DNA of 64,000 nucleotides. It comes from Omphiscola glabra (Eukaryota > Mollusca > Gastropoda > Lymnaeidae). The notes beneath the pieces were generated by a model. The model ran no database searches and had not been told where the DNA came from. It saw only the letters and a list, made by a program, of their open reading frames with translations. The number at the start of each line of letters is the position of its first letter. The first letter of the stretch is position 1. The stretch is taken from the NCBI GenBank assembly GCA_964017045.1, contig OZ024802.1, forward strand, positions 31,570,718 to 31,634,717. Reading direction: 5' to 3'. This document shows positions 32,525-43,535 of this stretch, piece by piece. The translations under genes were made by a program, and so were the position numbers.

Positions 32525-33538
32525 TCATTGGTGAAGAATGAAGTGATTTCTAAACTTTGAATTATATTTCCAGTAAATGAAAATGGTCACGCTGGCATTG
32601 ACAGACTGAATGAGTTCTCTTATAATGTTGAATGTTAAATACAAAGCACTGTAGCGTCCGCCCCTGTAGAACTCTGGTACAATGAGTTGTGTCAAATTGA
32701 AGACAACTTTTGGCATGTTACACAAACCGTAAACTGTTGCTATGAGCAGCATTTGTCGGGCAACCTGTAGTTCTTTGCCAACCAGTTTGGCTGGTGTAAA
32801 CTCTTTATTTATAATTTTAATTTTTCCTTGTGGATGCCTGGAACGTTGTTGACGGAATTCAGAAGCCTTCTGAAGGTAGCTCGCCATGATCACGACGCAT
32901 ATGCCGACTATTGCTTGAGAAGCGGTTGGCAAAAACACGTCCCTAAGTCCAAAAATAACGTCTTTTGTTAAAACTCGTTTTGGCGAGATCCACAGAACCA
33001 GTCTTGTGGTGTTGATATTAGAGTCGAACTGAGGGGAGACCCCCATGTACACCAACAACAAAATGGCGAACAAGACGGACACGACGGTGAACGATGAGAT
33101 TATGATTGTCGTTGATTTTAGTGAGATCAAATTTCTATATTTTAATGGATCGACCACGGCCAGACATCGAACCACGGTGATGAACGTCGTCGAGAGCATT
33201 GAGATGGCGTAGAAGCCACTTCCGACGTTGGTAGAGATCATGTAGACAGTTTCCGGGTCAACGGGGAACCAGACTTTGAAATTAGAGAGTTCCTCAACGC
33301 CGTGTAGCAACATGCTGACGGAGATGACAAAAGCGGGGATCAGATACAAGAGATCGCACAACGCCAGCGATACCAGGGACATGTTCACGCCGTCTGAGAT
33401 CCCGAGGCGAAGAAATATTTTAACGATCATGAAGTTGCCGATAGCACCGAGACCACTGATTGGTGCAAAGATTAGGCAGACGAAAATCAGAGTCCATGGC
33501 TTGAACTCACCGTCTGCTAACAGATGTACGGCGTCCAT
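32525..33538 (-). CDS. Rhodopsin-like GPCR, candidate chemosensory receptor (receptor 4)
   Basis: Complete single exon of 337 residues, gap-free partner of receptor 3. Landmarks: N35 (AIGN), D62 (LALCD), R124 (VVRC), N176 of the NTT sequon in loop 2, P204 in TM5, CNMP at 273-276 and NASVTIFIY at 314-322. The C-terminus is KFRNHFILHQ, the closest match to the coding frame of the 36-bp receptor-tail minisatellite, yet no array grew here. After the stop the sequence GAGAAGTTGTATGGCAGTG parallels GAGAAGTTCTATGGCAGTG of receptor 3. The disulfide cysteines, DRY, CWxP and NPxxY are absent or replaced, as in the whole family. ATG at 33538. Confidence 0.92.
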   Translation of the reverse strand: MDAVHLLADGEFKPWTLIFVCLIFAPISGLGAIGNFMIVKIFLRLGISDGVNMSLVSLALCDLLYLIPAFVISVSMLLHGVEELSNFKVWFPVDPETVYMISTNVGSGFYAISMLSTTFITVVRCLAVVDPLKYRNLISLKSTTIIISSFTVVSVLFAILLLVYMGVSPQFDSNINTTRLVLWISPKRVLTKDVIFGLRDVFLPTASQAIVGICVVIMASYLQKASEFRQQRSRHPQGKIKIINKEFTPAKLVGKELQVARQMLLIATVYGLCNMPKVVFNLTQLIVPEFYRGGRYSALYLTFNIIRELIQSVNASVTIFIYWKYNSKFRNHFILHQ

Positions 33539-33885
33539 TTTGCGAAGGTTGTCTGTATCCTAAAGTGTACAGGGCATATTTCTTACTTCGTGTTAAATTA
33601 AACTGTCTGCGGAACACCGACAGATGGAGCAAATACAATTCATGGTGGTCGTCAAAAGGAGCAGTATCTTATTTAAATCTGGTTTCAAAAATATGTGTAC
33701 GCATCCATTTGAAATCACACTGGAATAATAATATGAAAAACCAATTCACATTTCAGGAAACACTTTCAAAAAACGTAAACTATTTTACACACAACTGTTT
33801 CGTAATTTCACCTCTGAAATCTTGTAATTATACGTGAAATTGAAACAATGATAAAAAAAAAATTGTGTCTGTCTTTTTCTTGTCA
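33539..33885. other. Proximal upstream region of receptor 4
   Basis: No clear core promoter. A short + strand frame at 33565-33837 has no domain. Confidence 0.3.
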
Positions 33886-33889
33886 TTGC

Positions 33890-34515
33890 CAAAATCTTGT
33901 TCGTTAAACTAACACACAAGTTTACAGTAATGTAATCGCTTCTCTATTGTGATATGATTTTTTTAAAATCTTTGTTCAAATCTCCCTATTAAATTGTTTT
34001 GAATCACGTGATATTACGTTTAACTCAAGTAACCACAGCTCAATCTGTATTTTATTTAAGTTCATTTTGTTCCCACTAAGAAGATTACGCCTACAAATTA
34101 TCCTACAACGTTGTTGTCTTTAGAGGCGAAAAATTTGATTGCCTTTTTAAAATATTTACAACCATCCAATGTGTACATCCATTCCATTTCGGCACGCTGG
34201 CTTAATTCAACATGATTATAAAACTGTCCTGAAATAATCAACAGTGTATTGGCGTGTGAGAACTTTCAGCATGGTATTACGTCAAGAAGATTAGGTAGTG
34301 ATTAAATGGTCTCAGTAATCAACAGAATGGTAGCCTGTGGGGGGGGGGGGGAAAGGGGGGGGGTGTTAAATGGCAGGGCAGTACCTTAACAGAGTACTTG
34401 AACGATGGTATCCGAGATGTAAAGTAACACGTGACACATTCAGTGACGCGTGACATCATTCAATGACGAGTGACACCTAAAAGTAGTACGTGACACCTTA
34501 TAGTAGCTTTTGCCA
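33890..34515 (-). promoter_or_regulatory. Conserved upstream flank shared with receptor 3 and the ghost locus
   Basis: Blocks in the same order as 18420-18950: AAATCTCCCTATTAAATT, AACGTTGTTGTCTTTAGAGG, CATCCAATG with GGCACGCTGG, CACGTGACACATTCAGTGAC. Part (34155-34285) also matches 24024-24150. A G-run block at 34339-34366 has been added here. Confidence 0.5.
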
Positions 34516-34613
34516 ATTGAAACTATTCGTGAAACTGTACAATGAACACATAGCGCTTACAATTAGTACGATTATCCTTGGCTCAATATTCGCACAAAAT
34601 GTGTGTTTAGCAA

Positions 34614-34871
34614 TTGAACATCCTTTGCGTTGTCTTTGCTAGAGCGCCGACTGGTGAAGCGGCAGAGCGTTATCTCACGGCCATCCCTTTAACCATTAAC
34701 ACCGATGATGCGATGGCCACCACTGTTTTGGACTTCATACATAACTATGGCTTTGATCCTTTCTTAAATAACTCTAAGAGGAAACATATTTTTAAAAAAT
34801 CTTTACGTATACCGAGATTTAAGAAGCTAACTAAAGATTTGGAGAGAATCATTTTGAATGCATTGAGGTAG
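34614..34871 (+). CDS. Unrecognised 85-codon open frame
   Basis: The frame starts ATTGAACATC (no ATG at this point; a likely upstream acceptor is not clear) and ends at TAG 34869-34871. Its sequence is not low-complexity: it has an acidic middle and a basic C-terminus (KKLTKDLERIILNALR). I recognise no domain. It could be a transposon remnant or an exon, or chance. Confidence 0.2.
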   Translation: MNILCVVFARAPTGEAAERYLTAIPLTINTDDAMATTVLDFIHNYGFDPFLNNSKRKHIFKKSLRIPRFKKLTKDLERIILNALR

Positions 34872-35045
34872 AATTTTCACAGAATTGTTGCCTGTCAATT
34901 ATTTCACATCACAGTGGAAACAGTCTCATGAATCAGTTTGAGCATTGCAAATCATACAGTTGATGGAGTTTCATCTATCAGTTTCAGCAAAAAAAAATCA
35001 TACGAACTCATTTAACACAACGATCTTAAATCCTGTGACAGTCTT
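34872..35045. other. Intergenic, nothing recognised
   Basis: No signal. Confidence 0.3.
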
Positions 35046-35064
35046 CAAAATGTCTAGGCGTTTA

Positions 35065-35265
35065 CTGATCACGTCCACTGATCACGTCCACTGATCACGT
35101 CTACTGAATATGTCTACTGATCCCGTCTACTGATCGCGTCTACTGATCGCGCCTACTGATCACGTCTACTGATCACGTCTACTTATCAAGTCTACTGATC
35201 ATGTCTACTGATTAAGTCTACTGATCGCGTCTACTGATCACGTCTACTGATTATGAATACTTAAG
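35065..35265. repeat. Minisatellite, about 13-bp unit
   Basis: About 15 copies of CTACTGATCACGT with variants; it contains the palindrome TGATCA. Confidence 0.9.
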
Positions 35266-35545
35266 TTAGACGAACATTTCTGAAGACATTTAGTTAAACC
35301 TATTTTAATATTGACATGGATCTTCTATACACAAGAGAGACTGAACTCACAGATCTCTCTGATCACTGAAATCGATGGCGTGGAAATCAATTGCTTAGAT
35401 TGAAGAAAAGGAACATTTAAACGTGTCTTATTTATTCACACACCGCTGACTGACCGCGTCTTTGATCATTTCGTTTCAACTCTGAGTCATTTCCATACGA
35501 TAAAAATCTGAACCAAAAATATATATATATATACAAATAAACATT
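35266..35545. other. Intergenic, nothing recognised
   Basis: No signal apart from a short TA run near 35520. Confidence 0.3.
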
Positions 35546-35702
35546 TACCTGTCGAAATACCTGCGATTTAAAACATTTACCTGTCGAAATACCTGCGATG
35601 TAAAACATTTACCTGTCGAAATACCTGCGATATTAAAACATTTACCTGTCGAAATACCTGCAATATTAAAACATTTACATGTCGAAATACCTGCGATATT
35701 AC
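35545..35702. repeat. Minisatellite, about 32-bp unit
   Basis: Five copies of ACATTTACCTGTCGAAATAC plus CTGCGAT(A)TTAAA. Confidence 0.93.
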
Positions 35703-36515
35703 TTTCCGTTAGGCTGCTTCATGTTATTGATTTTTTAAAGTATTCAACTTTTTGTCCGTCTGCCGAAAAACAAAACATTATTTTAGAGAGTTCTACACAA
35801 TTTTATCTTCCATTTGGATCACAATATTTCAGCATCTAATAATAGTTTCCCCTTTTTTTTATACTTGTTTTTTTCGTTTCTTTACAAATTATTTGACTGA
35901 TATAAATGACACAACATATAGAACCAATTCCTTAACATGGGTGCTTACTCGGCATTTATTAAGTAATATTTATGTTTATGCATAGGTTTATTTATTTGCT
36001 ACATTAATTTTTTTAATCCTTTATTAATTAACTTAGCTTTTGTTCGCGTGGTTCTTTCTGAGTGTGTGGCAATACTCCATGGAAGGTCAATTGACAAACC
36101 GCCCGTCAACCTATCAGGCTGAAACTCGGCACATAGACTTGTTGCCAGTAACACCATATTCTTTTAAAATTTTCAGCCCCACCCCTCACATTCAACCCCC
36201 CAAAAATCAGTTGCTTTTTTTCAGTTTTTCAAGTTGAAGATGAAGTAAGTATGATGCTATGATTTCATAAGAACTGTAGCCATCGCTGTAGCCATCGCCG
36301 AGTCGAACAAAAATGCATCCAAAGGGTTAATACGAAAAACCTTGCCTTTAGGGATTGTTTAATTAACATATATAATATAGCAATTCAATAGAAGAATGAA
36401 GAAACTGGAGTCTGAGTGGCTCGAAAAAAGAATTAAACTTACAGAGGACTAAAAAGAGTATGTATGTTGAACTAGATCAAATAAAAAGATGTGTATTTTA
36501 AAACAATATTTTTAT
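35703..36515. other. AT-rich intergenic, nothing recognised
   Basis: Short frames only. Confidence 0.3.
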
Positions 36516-36519
36516 CAAA

Positions 36520-36690
36520 TCTTTTGCTGCCCTCTTGGACACTACTTCTGAGCTAAGTGCTTTAATTTATATATTTTTCTTTACATTTTATTCGTTTTGT
36601 CTGTTTGTTCGCTGATGAAGGCTTCCTGCCGACACGTTCGCTGTTTTGTTGCGTTCCTTTTTTCAGGTTTAACCTTACTGTGTTTACTAA
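36520..36690 (+). mobile_element. Dispersed repeat, possible Penelope-like terminal fragment, copy 2
   Basis: Collinear with 26565-26735; here the motif reads GATGAAGGCTTCCTGCCGAC followed by ACGTTCGC. Confidence 0.45.
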
Positions 36691-37007
36691 TTTACTAATA
36701 ATTACTTATCAGAATTATCATAACCTGAAAGTATATTTCAGTGGATATCAGATCGTAGGTCAACTACTAATTTCTCACAAATGTAATACCACGAAGTTTA
36801 AGTCTTCATATTATATCAATCATGTATTTATACATAATACTACACGCACTTAAGATAAATAATGGAATGATGATTAAATACAGTTCATAATAAATCCATT
36901 TATCATTATAAAATAACACGTGAAGTCACTCATACATTCTATCCTCCTTTCCTACTCATGAGACAAGATCTTCATTCAGGCTTTTCCATCCATTACAATA
37001 GAACTAA

Positions 37008-37183
37008 CTATATGAAAGAGAGGAAGATCTAAGAATACATGGAGACGCGAGCGAGAGGCAGACACGCAAAATAAGGGATACACCTGGAAGCAATTGGAAA
37101 GGAAAGCACAAGACCGTGATGAGTGGAAAATTCTTGTGGACGGCCTATGCCCCAGACGGGGTAAAAAGGCAGAAGAAGAAGAG
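37008..37183 (+). pseudogene. LINE C-terminal fragment (RTE-like)
   Basis: The + frame reads NTWRRERE, then GYTWKQLERKAQDRDEWK and VDGLCPRRGKKA, the usual end of RTE-type endonuclease/reverse transcriptase proteins, followed by an AGA repeat tail. Strongly 5' truncated. Confidence 0.75.
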
Positions 37184-37316
37184 ACCTACGTAGTCCCCCA
37201 CTCTCTATAAATATATGTATGTATCCTTACACGGAACAGTGATTTCCACTTAGCTGCAGATGACATCTATTTAAATTATTTTACAGTTTCTTTACGTAAA
37301 TGTACGCAGAACCACG

Positions 37317-37402
37317 CGTTTGACCTGTTATCACGCCTTTGACCAGCAACCACGCCTTTAAACTGCAACCACGCCATTGAACTGTAACCACGCCTTTGAA
37401 CG
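37317..37402. repeat. Short tandem repeat, about 19-bp unit
   Basis: Four diverged copies around ACCACGCCTTTGAAC. Confidence 0.75.
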
Positions 37403-37480
37403 GTCACGCCAGTAGTAAGTAAATAAAAACTATTTTTTTTTTTAAATATAAAAATAAATTCTAATTTTCCCTCCCGCAAT

Positions 37481-37580
37481 ATCACTGTGTTAAAAGCTAA
37501 AATGTTCACTGTGTTGAAAGCTAAAATGTTCACTTTGTTAAAAGCTAAAATGTTCACTGTGTCAAAAGCTAAAATGTTAT
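37481..37580. repeat. Minisatellite, 24-bp unit
   Basis: Four copies of AAAGCTAAAATGTTCACTGT plus GTTA. Confidence 0.92.
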
Positions 37581-37899
37581 CCACATGTTATCCACATGAA
37601 AAATGTACCACCCCTACCCTAGCCCCTGAAATGTATTTTCAGAAAGTGGTGAAATGCATATTTCGGTTAATTTTTTTAAAATCCAAATACCGCACCTGAC
37701 ATCTGTTCGCAATAATATACTTATTGCACGCCCTTGAACTGTATGGAAATTCTCGTCTTAGGCGCCATCCTAATTGTACCACGCAATGAACGAACTTTGT
37801 TTACACTAACGAATGTGTCCAGCCAGTGTTTCAATATATTTAAAGAATTTGGTTAATCTAGTGTGTAAACCCAAAGTTTAAAATAATTTTAGTTTTGGA

Positions 37900-38246
37900 A
37901 AGAAGTGACTCCGAATTCCCGCTCAGAGGTTAATAATGAAGTGACTCCGTAGATCAACTTAGTGCTGAAGAATAAAGTGACTCCGTAGAGGAACTCACTC
38001 TTGAAGAATAAAGTGACTCCGTAGATAAACTCACTGTTGAAGAATGAAGTGACTCCGTAGATCAACTTAGTGTTGAAGAATGAAGTGACTCCGTATATCA
38101 GCTCACGGTTGAAGAATGAAGTGACTCCGTAGATCAACTAACTGTTGAAGAATGAAGATATTCCGTAGATCAACTCAATGTTTAAAAATTAAACAACTCC
38201 ATAGATCACCTCACTGATGAAGAATGGAGTGACTCCGTGGACCAAC
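37900..38246 (-). repeat. Receptor-tail minisatellite downstream of receptor 5, 36-bp unit
   Basis: Nine to ten units. On the - strand the core is ACGGAGTCACTTCATTCTTC then AAC..TGAGTTGAT. Unit zero is the end of the receptor 5 gene itself: CACTTCGTTCTTCACCATTG spanning the last codons and stop, with TGAGTTGGT following at the same phase as TGAGTTGAT in later units. Confidence 0.87.
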
Positions 38247-39320
38247 TCAATGGTGAAGAACGAAGTGCTTCCTAAAATTTGAATTATATTTCCAGTAAAT
38301 GAAAATGGTCACGCTGGCATTGACAGACTGAATTAGTTCTCTTGTAATATTGCATGTTAAATACGCCGCATTGTAACGTCCGCCCCTGTAGAACTCCGGT
38401 ACAATGAGTTGTGTCAAATTGAAGACAACTTTTGGCATGTTGCACACGCTATAGACTACGGCTATGAGCAGCATTTGTTGAACAACCTGAAGTTCTTTGC
38501 CAATCAGCTTTGACGATCCGGTCTCTTTCGTCAAAGTTTTTATATTAATGTGTGAATCTCTGACCACATAATTATTGTTTTTTGGCGCATTGTCGCTGTC
38601 GTTCATACATGCAAGCTTTGACAGCTTCAGACGAAATATATGAGCCTTCTGCAGGTACCTGGCCATAATCACCACGCATATGCCGACAATTATTTGAGAA
38701 GCCAGAGGTAAGAATACGTCCCTTGCTCCAAAAATCGCGTTCTTGATCACCGTCCGTTCTGGTGAGAGCCACAGAGCAGTTCTGGTTGTGTTGATGTTAG
38801 AGTCGAACTGAGGGGAAACGCCCATGTACACCAACAATACAATAGTCGGGATGACCATAAGAACGGTGAATAGTGACATGATCATGGCCGTTGTTTGCCA
38901 TGAGAGCAAATGTCTGAACTTTAAAGGAAGCGCCACGGCCAGACATCGTACCAGGGTGATGAACGTCGTCACGAGCATCGAATTGGCGTAGAAGCCACTT
39001 CCGGTCACTACGAAAAACATGAAGACCGCTTCCGGGTCAACGGGAAACCAAACATCAAAACCGGAGAGTTCCTCAACACAGTGGAGCATCAGGCTGATGC
39101 CGTTGATGAAAGCGGAGATGAGATAGAAGAGATCTGACGCAGCCAGTGATATCAGGGACAGATGCACGCCGTCTGATATGCCGAGACGGGAGAACGTTTT
39201 AATGATGACGACGTTGCCTACAGCACCGAGACCAGCAATTAGGGATAGGAGTATGCAGACGATAGTAACAGTCCAGGGTACGTATCCCTCGAATTCATCA
39301 AAATCCCTCACAGGAATCAT
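38247..39320 (-). CDS. Rhodopsin-like GPCR, candidate chemosensory receptor (receptor 5)
   Basis: Complete single exon of 357 residues. Motifs: AVGN in TM1, LAASD in TM2, LVRC after TM3, LPLASQ in TM5, SVCNMP in TM6 and NASVTIFIY in TM7. Loop 2 has DSNINTT. The third intracellular loop is longer and unlike the others (it contains NDSDNAPKNNN), while the conserved stretch GKELQVVQQMLLIA still begins TM6. The N-terminal tail is acidic and short. The C-terminus is NFRKHFVLHH. It shares LAASD in TM2 and ANSML in TM3 with receptor 6, which may be its nearest relative. ATG at 39320; the preceding sequence is a C-rich run. Confidence 0.9.
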   Translation of the reverse strand: MIPVRDFDEFEGYVPWTVTIVCILLSLIAGLGAVGNVVIIKTFSRLGISDGVHLSLISLAASDLFYLISAFINGISLMLHCVEELSGFDVWFPVDPEAVFMFFVVTGSGFYANSMLVTTFITLVRCLAVALPLKFRHLLSWQTTAMIMSLFTVLMVIPTIVLLVYMGVSPQFDSNINTTRTALWLSPERTVIKNAIFGARDVFLPLASQIIVGICVVIMARYLQKAHIFRLKLSKLACMNDSDNAPKNNNYVVRDSHINIKTLTKETGSSKLIGKELQVVQQMLLIAVVYSVCNMPKVVFNLTQLIVPEFYRGGRYNAAYLTCNITRELIQSVNASVTIFIYWKYNSNFRKHFVLHH

Positions 39321-39530
39321 TTGATTGGGGTGGGGGGGAGACGATTATATCATGAAGCCATGACGTCGTCTTCTGTAAATTTGCAAATGTCAACTGAACT
39401 AGAACTGTAGGGGAAATAATAATGATAATTATTAATTTTAAAAACCTACATCAAACGTGTATGATATCATACGTCTACGTGTAAGGGATTTATCCTCACA
39501 GGCTCAAGCCATTTTACAGAAAAATTATTG
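39321..39530. other. Upstream region of receptor 5
   Basis: C-rich run on the - strand directly before the ATG. No promoter element identified. Confidence 0.3.
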
Positions 39531-39532
39531 TA

Positions 39533-39702
39533 ATGTATTGTAGTGTATTGTAGTGTATTGTAGTGTATTTTGTGTATTGTAGTGTATTGTAGTGTAGTGT
39601 AGTGTATTTTAGTGTATTATAGTGTATTGTAGTGTATTGTAGTGTGTTGTAGTGTATTGTAGTGTATTTTAGTGTATTGTAGTGTATTGTTATGTATTGT
39701 AG
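39533..39702. repeat. Simple tandem repeat, 10-bp unit
   Basis: About 16 copies of TAGTGTATTG with one-base variants. Confidence 0.95.
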
Positions 39703-40558
39703 TAAATTTGAAACAACAAAAAATATTAACCATTTTTGAACATGTTATTTTACCAATCTTTCAAATACCCAAATTACAAATACGCGCTTGTGATCCATTT
39801 AGTGATTTTAATGTTTATAATAAACATATATATATATATATATATATCCCCTTTATATGGTAGATAAGAGAACGTTATTTTCATTTATCCAGAAACGTTT
39901 GCGTAAGGAAACACTTTAAAAAGGAAATATTTATTTAGGAAGGCTTTCAAAGCCATATAAAGGCATTGAAAATTATTCTTACAGTCCATAAATTACGTCC
40001 ACAAAATAGGGGTGGGGGAGTGGGGAAGTTGGAATAAAAAGTCATTTAATGACAAAAGGGAGTCGACTCAAAACTAAATGAATTAAACATTTATATTTTT
40101 CTACTAAACGAAAAGACATAAATAGAAAATAAGTTGCTGCATTTTCCGTAAATTTAGCTTGTAATAGTTAGTAGGTTTTAAAAAAATCAGAATTCTTTTC
40201 ACAAATTAAAATAAAATAATAATAACATATTATATTTTTTAATGGGTTTATTTGATTTAAAAAGGATTTATAACAGTTACATTCATTCTTCTTTTTTAAA
40301 TTTGATTTCTTTACATTTTGAGCTTATAAATTATTATAAAGATTAAAAATATTATACATAAATATAACAAAGGATTGTGTGACAATAGTTAAAGTGCGCA
40401 TTTTCGGCGTTTTTAGATCAAACGTTCACGTAACAGCAGAAATGATCATCTTGAATTGATGCAATAATTTTCAAGTGCTAAAAACTTTCTAGCCTTAGAA
40501 ATTTAAAAACCAGTGCAGTGGTGTTTTTCGTGTCGCATTCTTTCTTATCAAAATTTAC
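39703..40558. other. AT-rich intergenic, nothing recognised
   Basis: Includes a TA microsatellite near 39828-39847. No gene. Confidence 0.35.
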
Positions 40559-40559
40559 T

Positions 40560-41038
40560 ATACAGTAGAGTGTCGATTAACCGAACTATCTGGGACTGGT
40601 GGTGTCTTGGTTAACCGAAACACTACCCGTGTACCGTAACCATAAACTGTATATTTGGGGGGGTGGGGGGGGTCAGCTAGTTGATGTTAGAAACTGGTAA
40701 AGACTTCTTTTTGCTTCCATAACTGGCGTTCAGAATCAAAGCGAAGGTCTTCTGGTCCTTGTAAGGGTTAATTCTGAGTCATCTATTAATCAACAAATTT
40801 GCAGATCACATTATCCCATTCTAGACACTGCATTTGTAATGAAGAACTATATAGATTTTACCAGTATTTGTGCGATGGAGTTATAATTGCTTCCTGTTAT
40901 TTGTTATAGATTCTAAGTCAATCCTCCGAACCATGCACATAATTAAAAAATATTAAAATGTAGATGCAGCTAGTATAATCGACATTTTAGATAACCGGCG
41001 TTCGAAAAAAATTGGCGGCCTACAGTAATTCCGTATGA
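40560..41038. mobile_element. Possible Tigger/pogo-like element fragment
   Basis: ACAGTAGAGTGTCGATTAAC with CCGAAC and TTGGTTAACCGAAA resembles pogo/Tigger termini. Near the other end ATCGACATTTTAGATAACCG may be the partner. The inverted repeat is imperfect and no TA duplication is certain. Confidence 0.4.
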
Positions 41039-41526
41039 CGACATAACTTAAGTATTTATTCATATACCTTTTTGACTTATTTTGCTTGGTTTAAAATTTG
41101 AGTTCCGCAAGAACTACATTCTACAGAAGGTTCAGTTCCACGTCCGGAAAAAAAACAATAGATCCTCGAAATTTGAAAACGCAGCACCATCTCAAGTTTC
41201 TATTCACTAGAACGTTGACATTCACTGCCTAAATCGGTTCTCTGTGGATGTAGGAATTATTTGCTTTCCACCACAAAATCCTCGCCCACGTCTGTCCACG
41301 TTTCAGGCCAGGTCAGGAGATTCGCGACCAACTGAAGATAACTTTTAACTCATTCAACGACCAGATCCACTCAAAGCTTTGTTTAGCTGTCGTCTGACCC
41401 CTTGAAGCAGACGGCAGGCCAGACATACTGATTGGTTGAAACACGGCACTTTGTCTTTATTGTAATCGATAATTCTCTAATGATATCGATTTTACCCCAT
41501 TTTTTTAATTTTTTTTAAAAATTATT
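41039..41526. other. Intergenic, nothing recognised
   Basis: No signal. Confidence 0.3.
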
Positions 41527-41530
41527 TGAA

Positions 41531-41772
41531 GACCTTAGTGCTAAAAGTACTTAAGTCACATTTTTGTCAAAATCAATCTAAACTGTGATCTTTTCTTACC
41601 CAGTTTAGCCAAGTGTACTGCAGAAATTTGAACACATTAAAATGTGCATTAGGCCCTTAATTAAACAAGACAAAAAATGAAAATAGTCATATTTTATTGA
41701 CGAAAAATATATTTGAACTTGATAATCTCAAAATGTGCATTTTATGACTTAAGTACTTTTAGCTCTAAGGTC
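41531..41772. mobile_element. MITE family A, copy 3
   Basis: 242 bp, the same length as copy 1. Here the inverted ends extend outward as TGAAGACC and GGTCTTCA, so the true termini may lie at 41527 and 41776. Confidence 0.87.
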
Positions 41773-41787
41773 TTCATTTATTCTTCT

Positions 41788-42268
41788 TCTTCTTCTATAT
41801 ATTAGCAATTTTATAATTTAGTGTTGACATTGAAGGTTTTGATGGCATGGAAATCAGAGACATCATTGTCAATGACTCATCGTCTTCTTCTATATATTAA
41901 GGGCCCACGATCAATTTATTGATCATTATGGCTCCTATGAATGTAGATGGGATTTGCAATGTGCATGGTGTTGATGAGGATATTTCATTGGTTGCAAGAG
42001 CTACTTAGTCAGGGTATCATACACTAGGGGTTGGAAGGCCTGAAGCAATAGACGCAAATGAGTCAAGTGTTGTCGCCTCAACTGTTCCTTTTGGAAGCTT
42101 GTTCCAGTCCCTGATTGTCTTTGGCAGGAATGAGCAGCTCCTGTACTGGCTTCTCGCTGGTATGAGCCGGAACTGCCTGTCATGGCCTCGTCGCTGTCTA
42201 TGGGGGAGAGGGACGAGTTTCTGTTTAATGCCAGAGCAGTGGACTAGTCCATTATATATCTTGTAAAT
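41788..42268 (-). pseudogene. LINE 3' end, same family as 57590-58457
   Basis: On the - strand it carries the last part of the reverse-transcriptase polyprotein (QFRLIPARSQYRSC near 42180; TLDSFASIASGL in the copy at 57.6 kb) and the 3' UTR GATCGTGGGCCCTTAATATA then a GAA repeat. The segment past the GAA tail (TGTCAACACTAAATTATAAA) is present in both copies, and here a second GAA tail follows it. Confidence 0.75.
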
Positions 42269-42530
42269 ATTCCTTGTTTGTCATTATTTCGCCAGAATTT
42301 CGACATTCAGAGAGAGAACATTTCGTAAACCAAGCATTCAGTAAAAAAAAATTACGTCACTATTTTGATAAAAACATGCGTTCCATAACACAACAGAAAA
42401 ATGTGCTTGATTCACTTGTTTAATGGTGCGACAGAACAGCAATAAGCTTATACTTCATAAATGGCATCGTTGGTGGGCGTTGGTAATACAGGAATAAACA
42501 CGAATATTTGGTGATAAATGCAGTAATCAT

Positions 42531-43330
42531 AATAATAATAATAATGTTTATTTGAAAATCACGGCCAGGCAGCGAACCACGGTGATGAACGTCGTCACGA
42601 GCATCGAATTCGCGTAGAAACAGCCGGAGGTGTTGGCGAAGATTGTGTAGACCGCTTCCGGGTCAACGGGGAACCAGACTAGGAGCCTGGTGAGCTCCTC
42701 AACGCCGTGGAGCATCAAGCTGAAGGAGTTGACAAACGCAGAGATGAGGAAGAGGAGATCGGACGCGGCCAGCTTCATCCACAAACGCTCGAAGCGCGGT
42801 ACAAAGTCAACCACATTAAAAGAGAAAACAATCGATATTTTACCACAATGAAATACAAAACGCAACAATACAAAACTACATACGAGCATAGCCATTCAAA
42901 GTATTACGTCACCTTGCAACCATAAACGACACAAGCCAATATACATCTAGGAGATGACAACAGGTGTTTGCGAAATTAGAAGTGTTTTAAAATCGGTTTT
43001 GAATGACTCCAGTGTCTGGCTGTTTCTGAGAGCGAAAGCAAGGGTGTTCCGAATTGCTGGGCCAGCAAATGCGAAAGTGCGCCTTCCGTAAGTCTCAAGG
43101 CGAAGACGCGGTATCGACAGTTTGCCACTATCGGATGAACGGAGTTGTCTAGTGGGTACATAAGGCGTCATGAGCGCTTTGAGATAGGACGGCGCCAGGT
43201 CATGCAAGCAGCGGTAGCACAGAGTTGCAATTTTGTACTCTATGCGAGCGCGGACCGGTGGCCATTGCAGCTCTCTGAGAAATGTTTTAGCGTGATGGAA
43301 TTTGTGCTTGTATGATGAACAAAAATGCAA
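42531..43330 (-). pseudogene. LINE (CR1/L2-like) fragment carrying a receptor insert
   Basis: From 43330 down to 42947 the - frame reads RELQWPPVRARIEYKIATL, APSYLKALMTPYVPTRQLRS and TYGRRTFAFAGPAIRNTL, the C-terminal region of a CR1/L2-type reverse transcriptase. The 3' UTR follows, with GTACCGCGCTTCGAGC; then a 209-bp receptor fragment interrupts it before CGTGATTTTCAAATAAAC and an ATT tail. The uninterrupted 3' end is at 16515-16614. Confidence 0.8.
42564..42772 (-). pseudogene. Receptor 6 fragment (TM2-TM3) inserted in a LINE 3' UTR
   Basis: The 209 bp match 46549-46757 of receptor 6 base for base except about four substitutions, without indels. It codes LAASDLLFL through VVRCLAV in the same orientation as the LINE. 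At its borders the LINE sequence resumes without loss: CACG on one side (4-nt microhomology with the receptor) and CTTC on the other. It cannot make a receptor. Confidence 0.92.
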
Positions 43331-43535
43331 ATGATAACACAGTTTAGCATTAATGCAAGCAAAACATGAATGATTGTGCCATTAATAAAAACATTAAAAC
43401 CATTAAAGCCATAAAAAACATGTGTTCTCCAACATCCGGTATGTTAAACACTTCTTTAAATAACGACGAGGAAAAGAAATGTTAACGTGAGTTTGAAAAG
43501 CTCGTGCCAACTTGACATCAGAACCGTCACGTGGG
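43331..43535. other. Intergenic, nothing recognised
   Basis: No signal. Confidence 0.3.
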
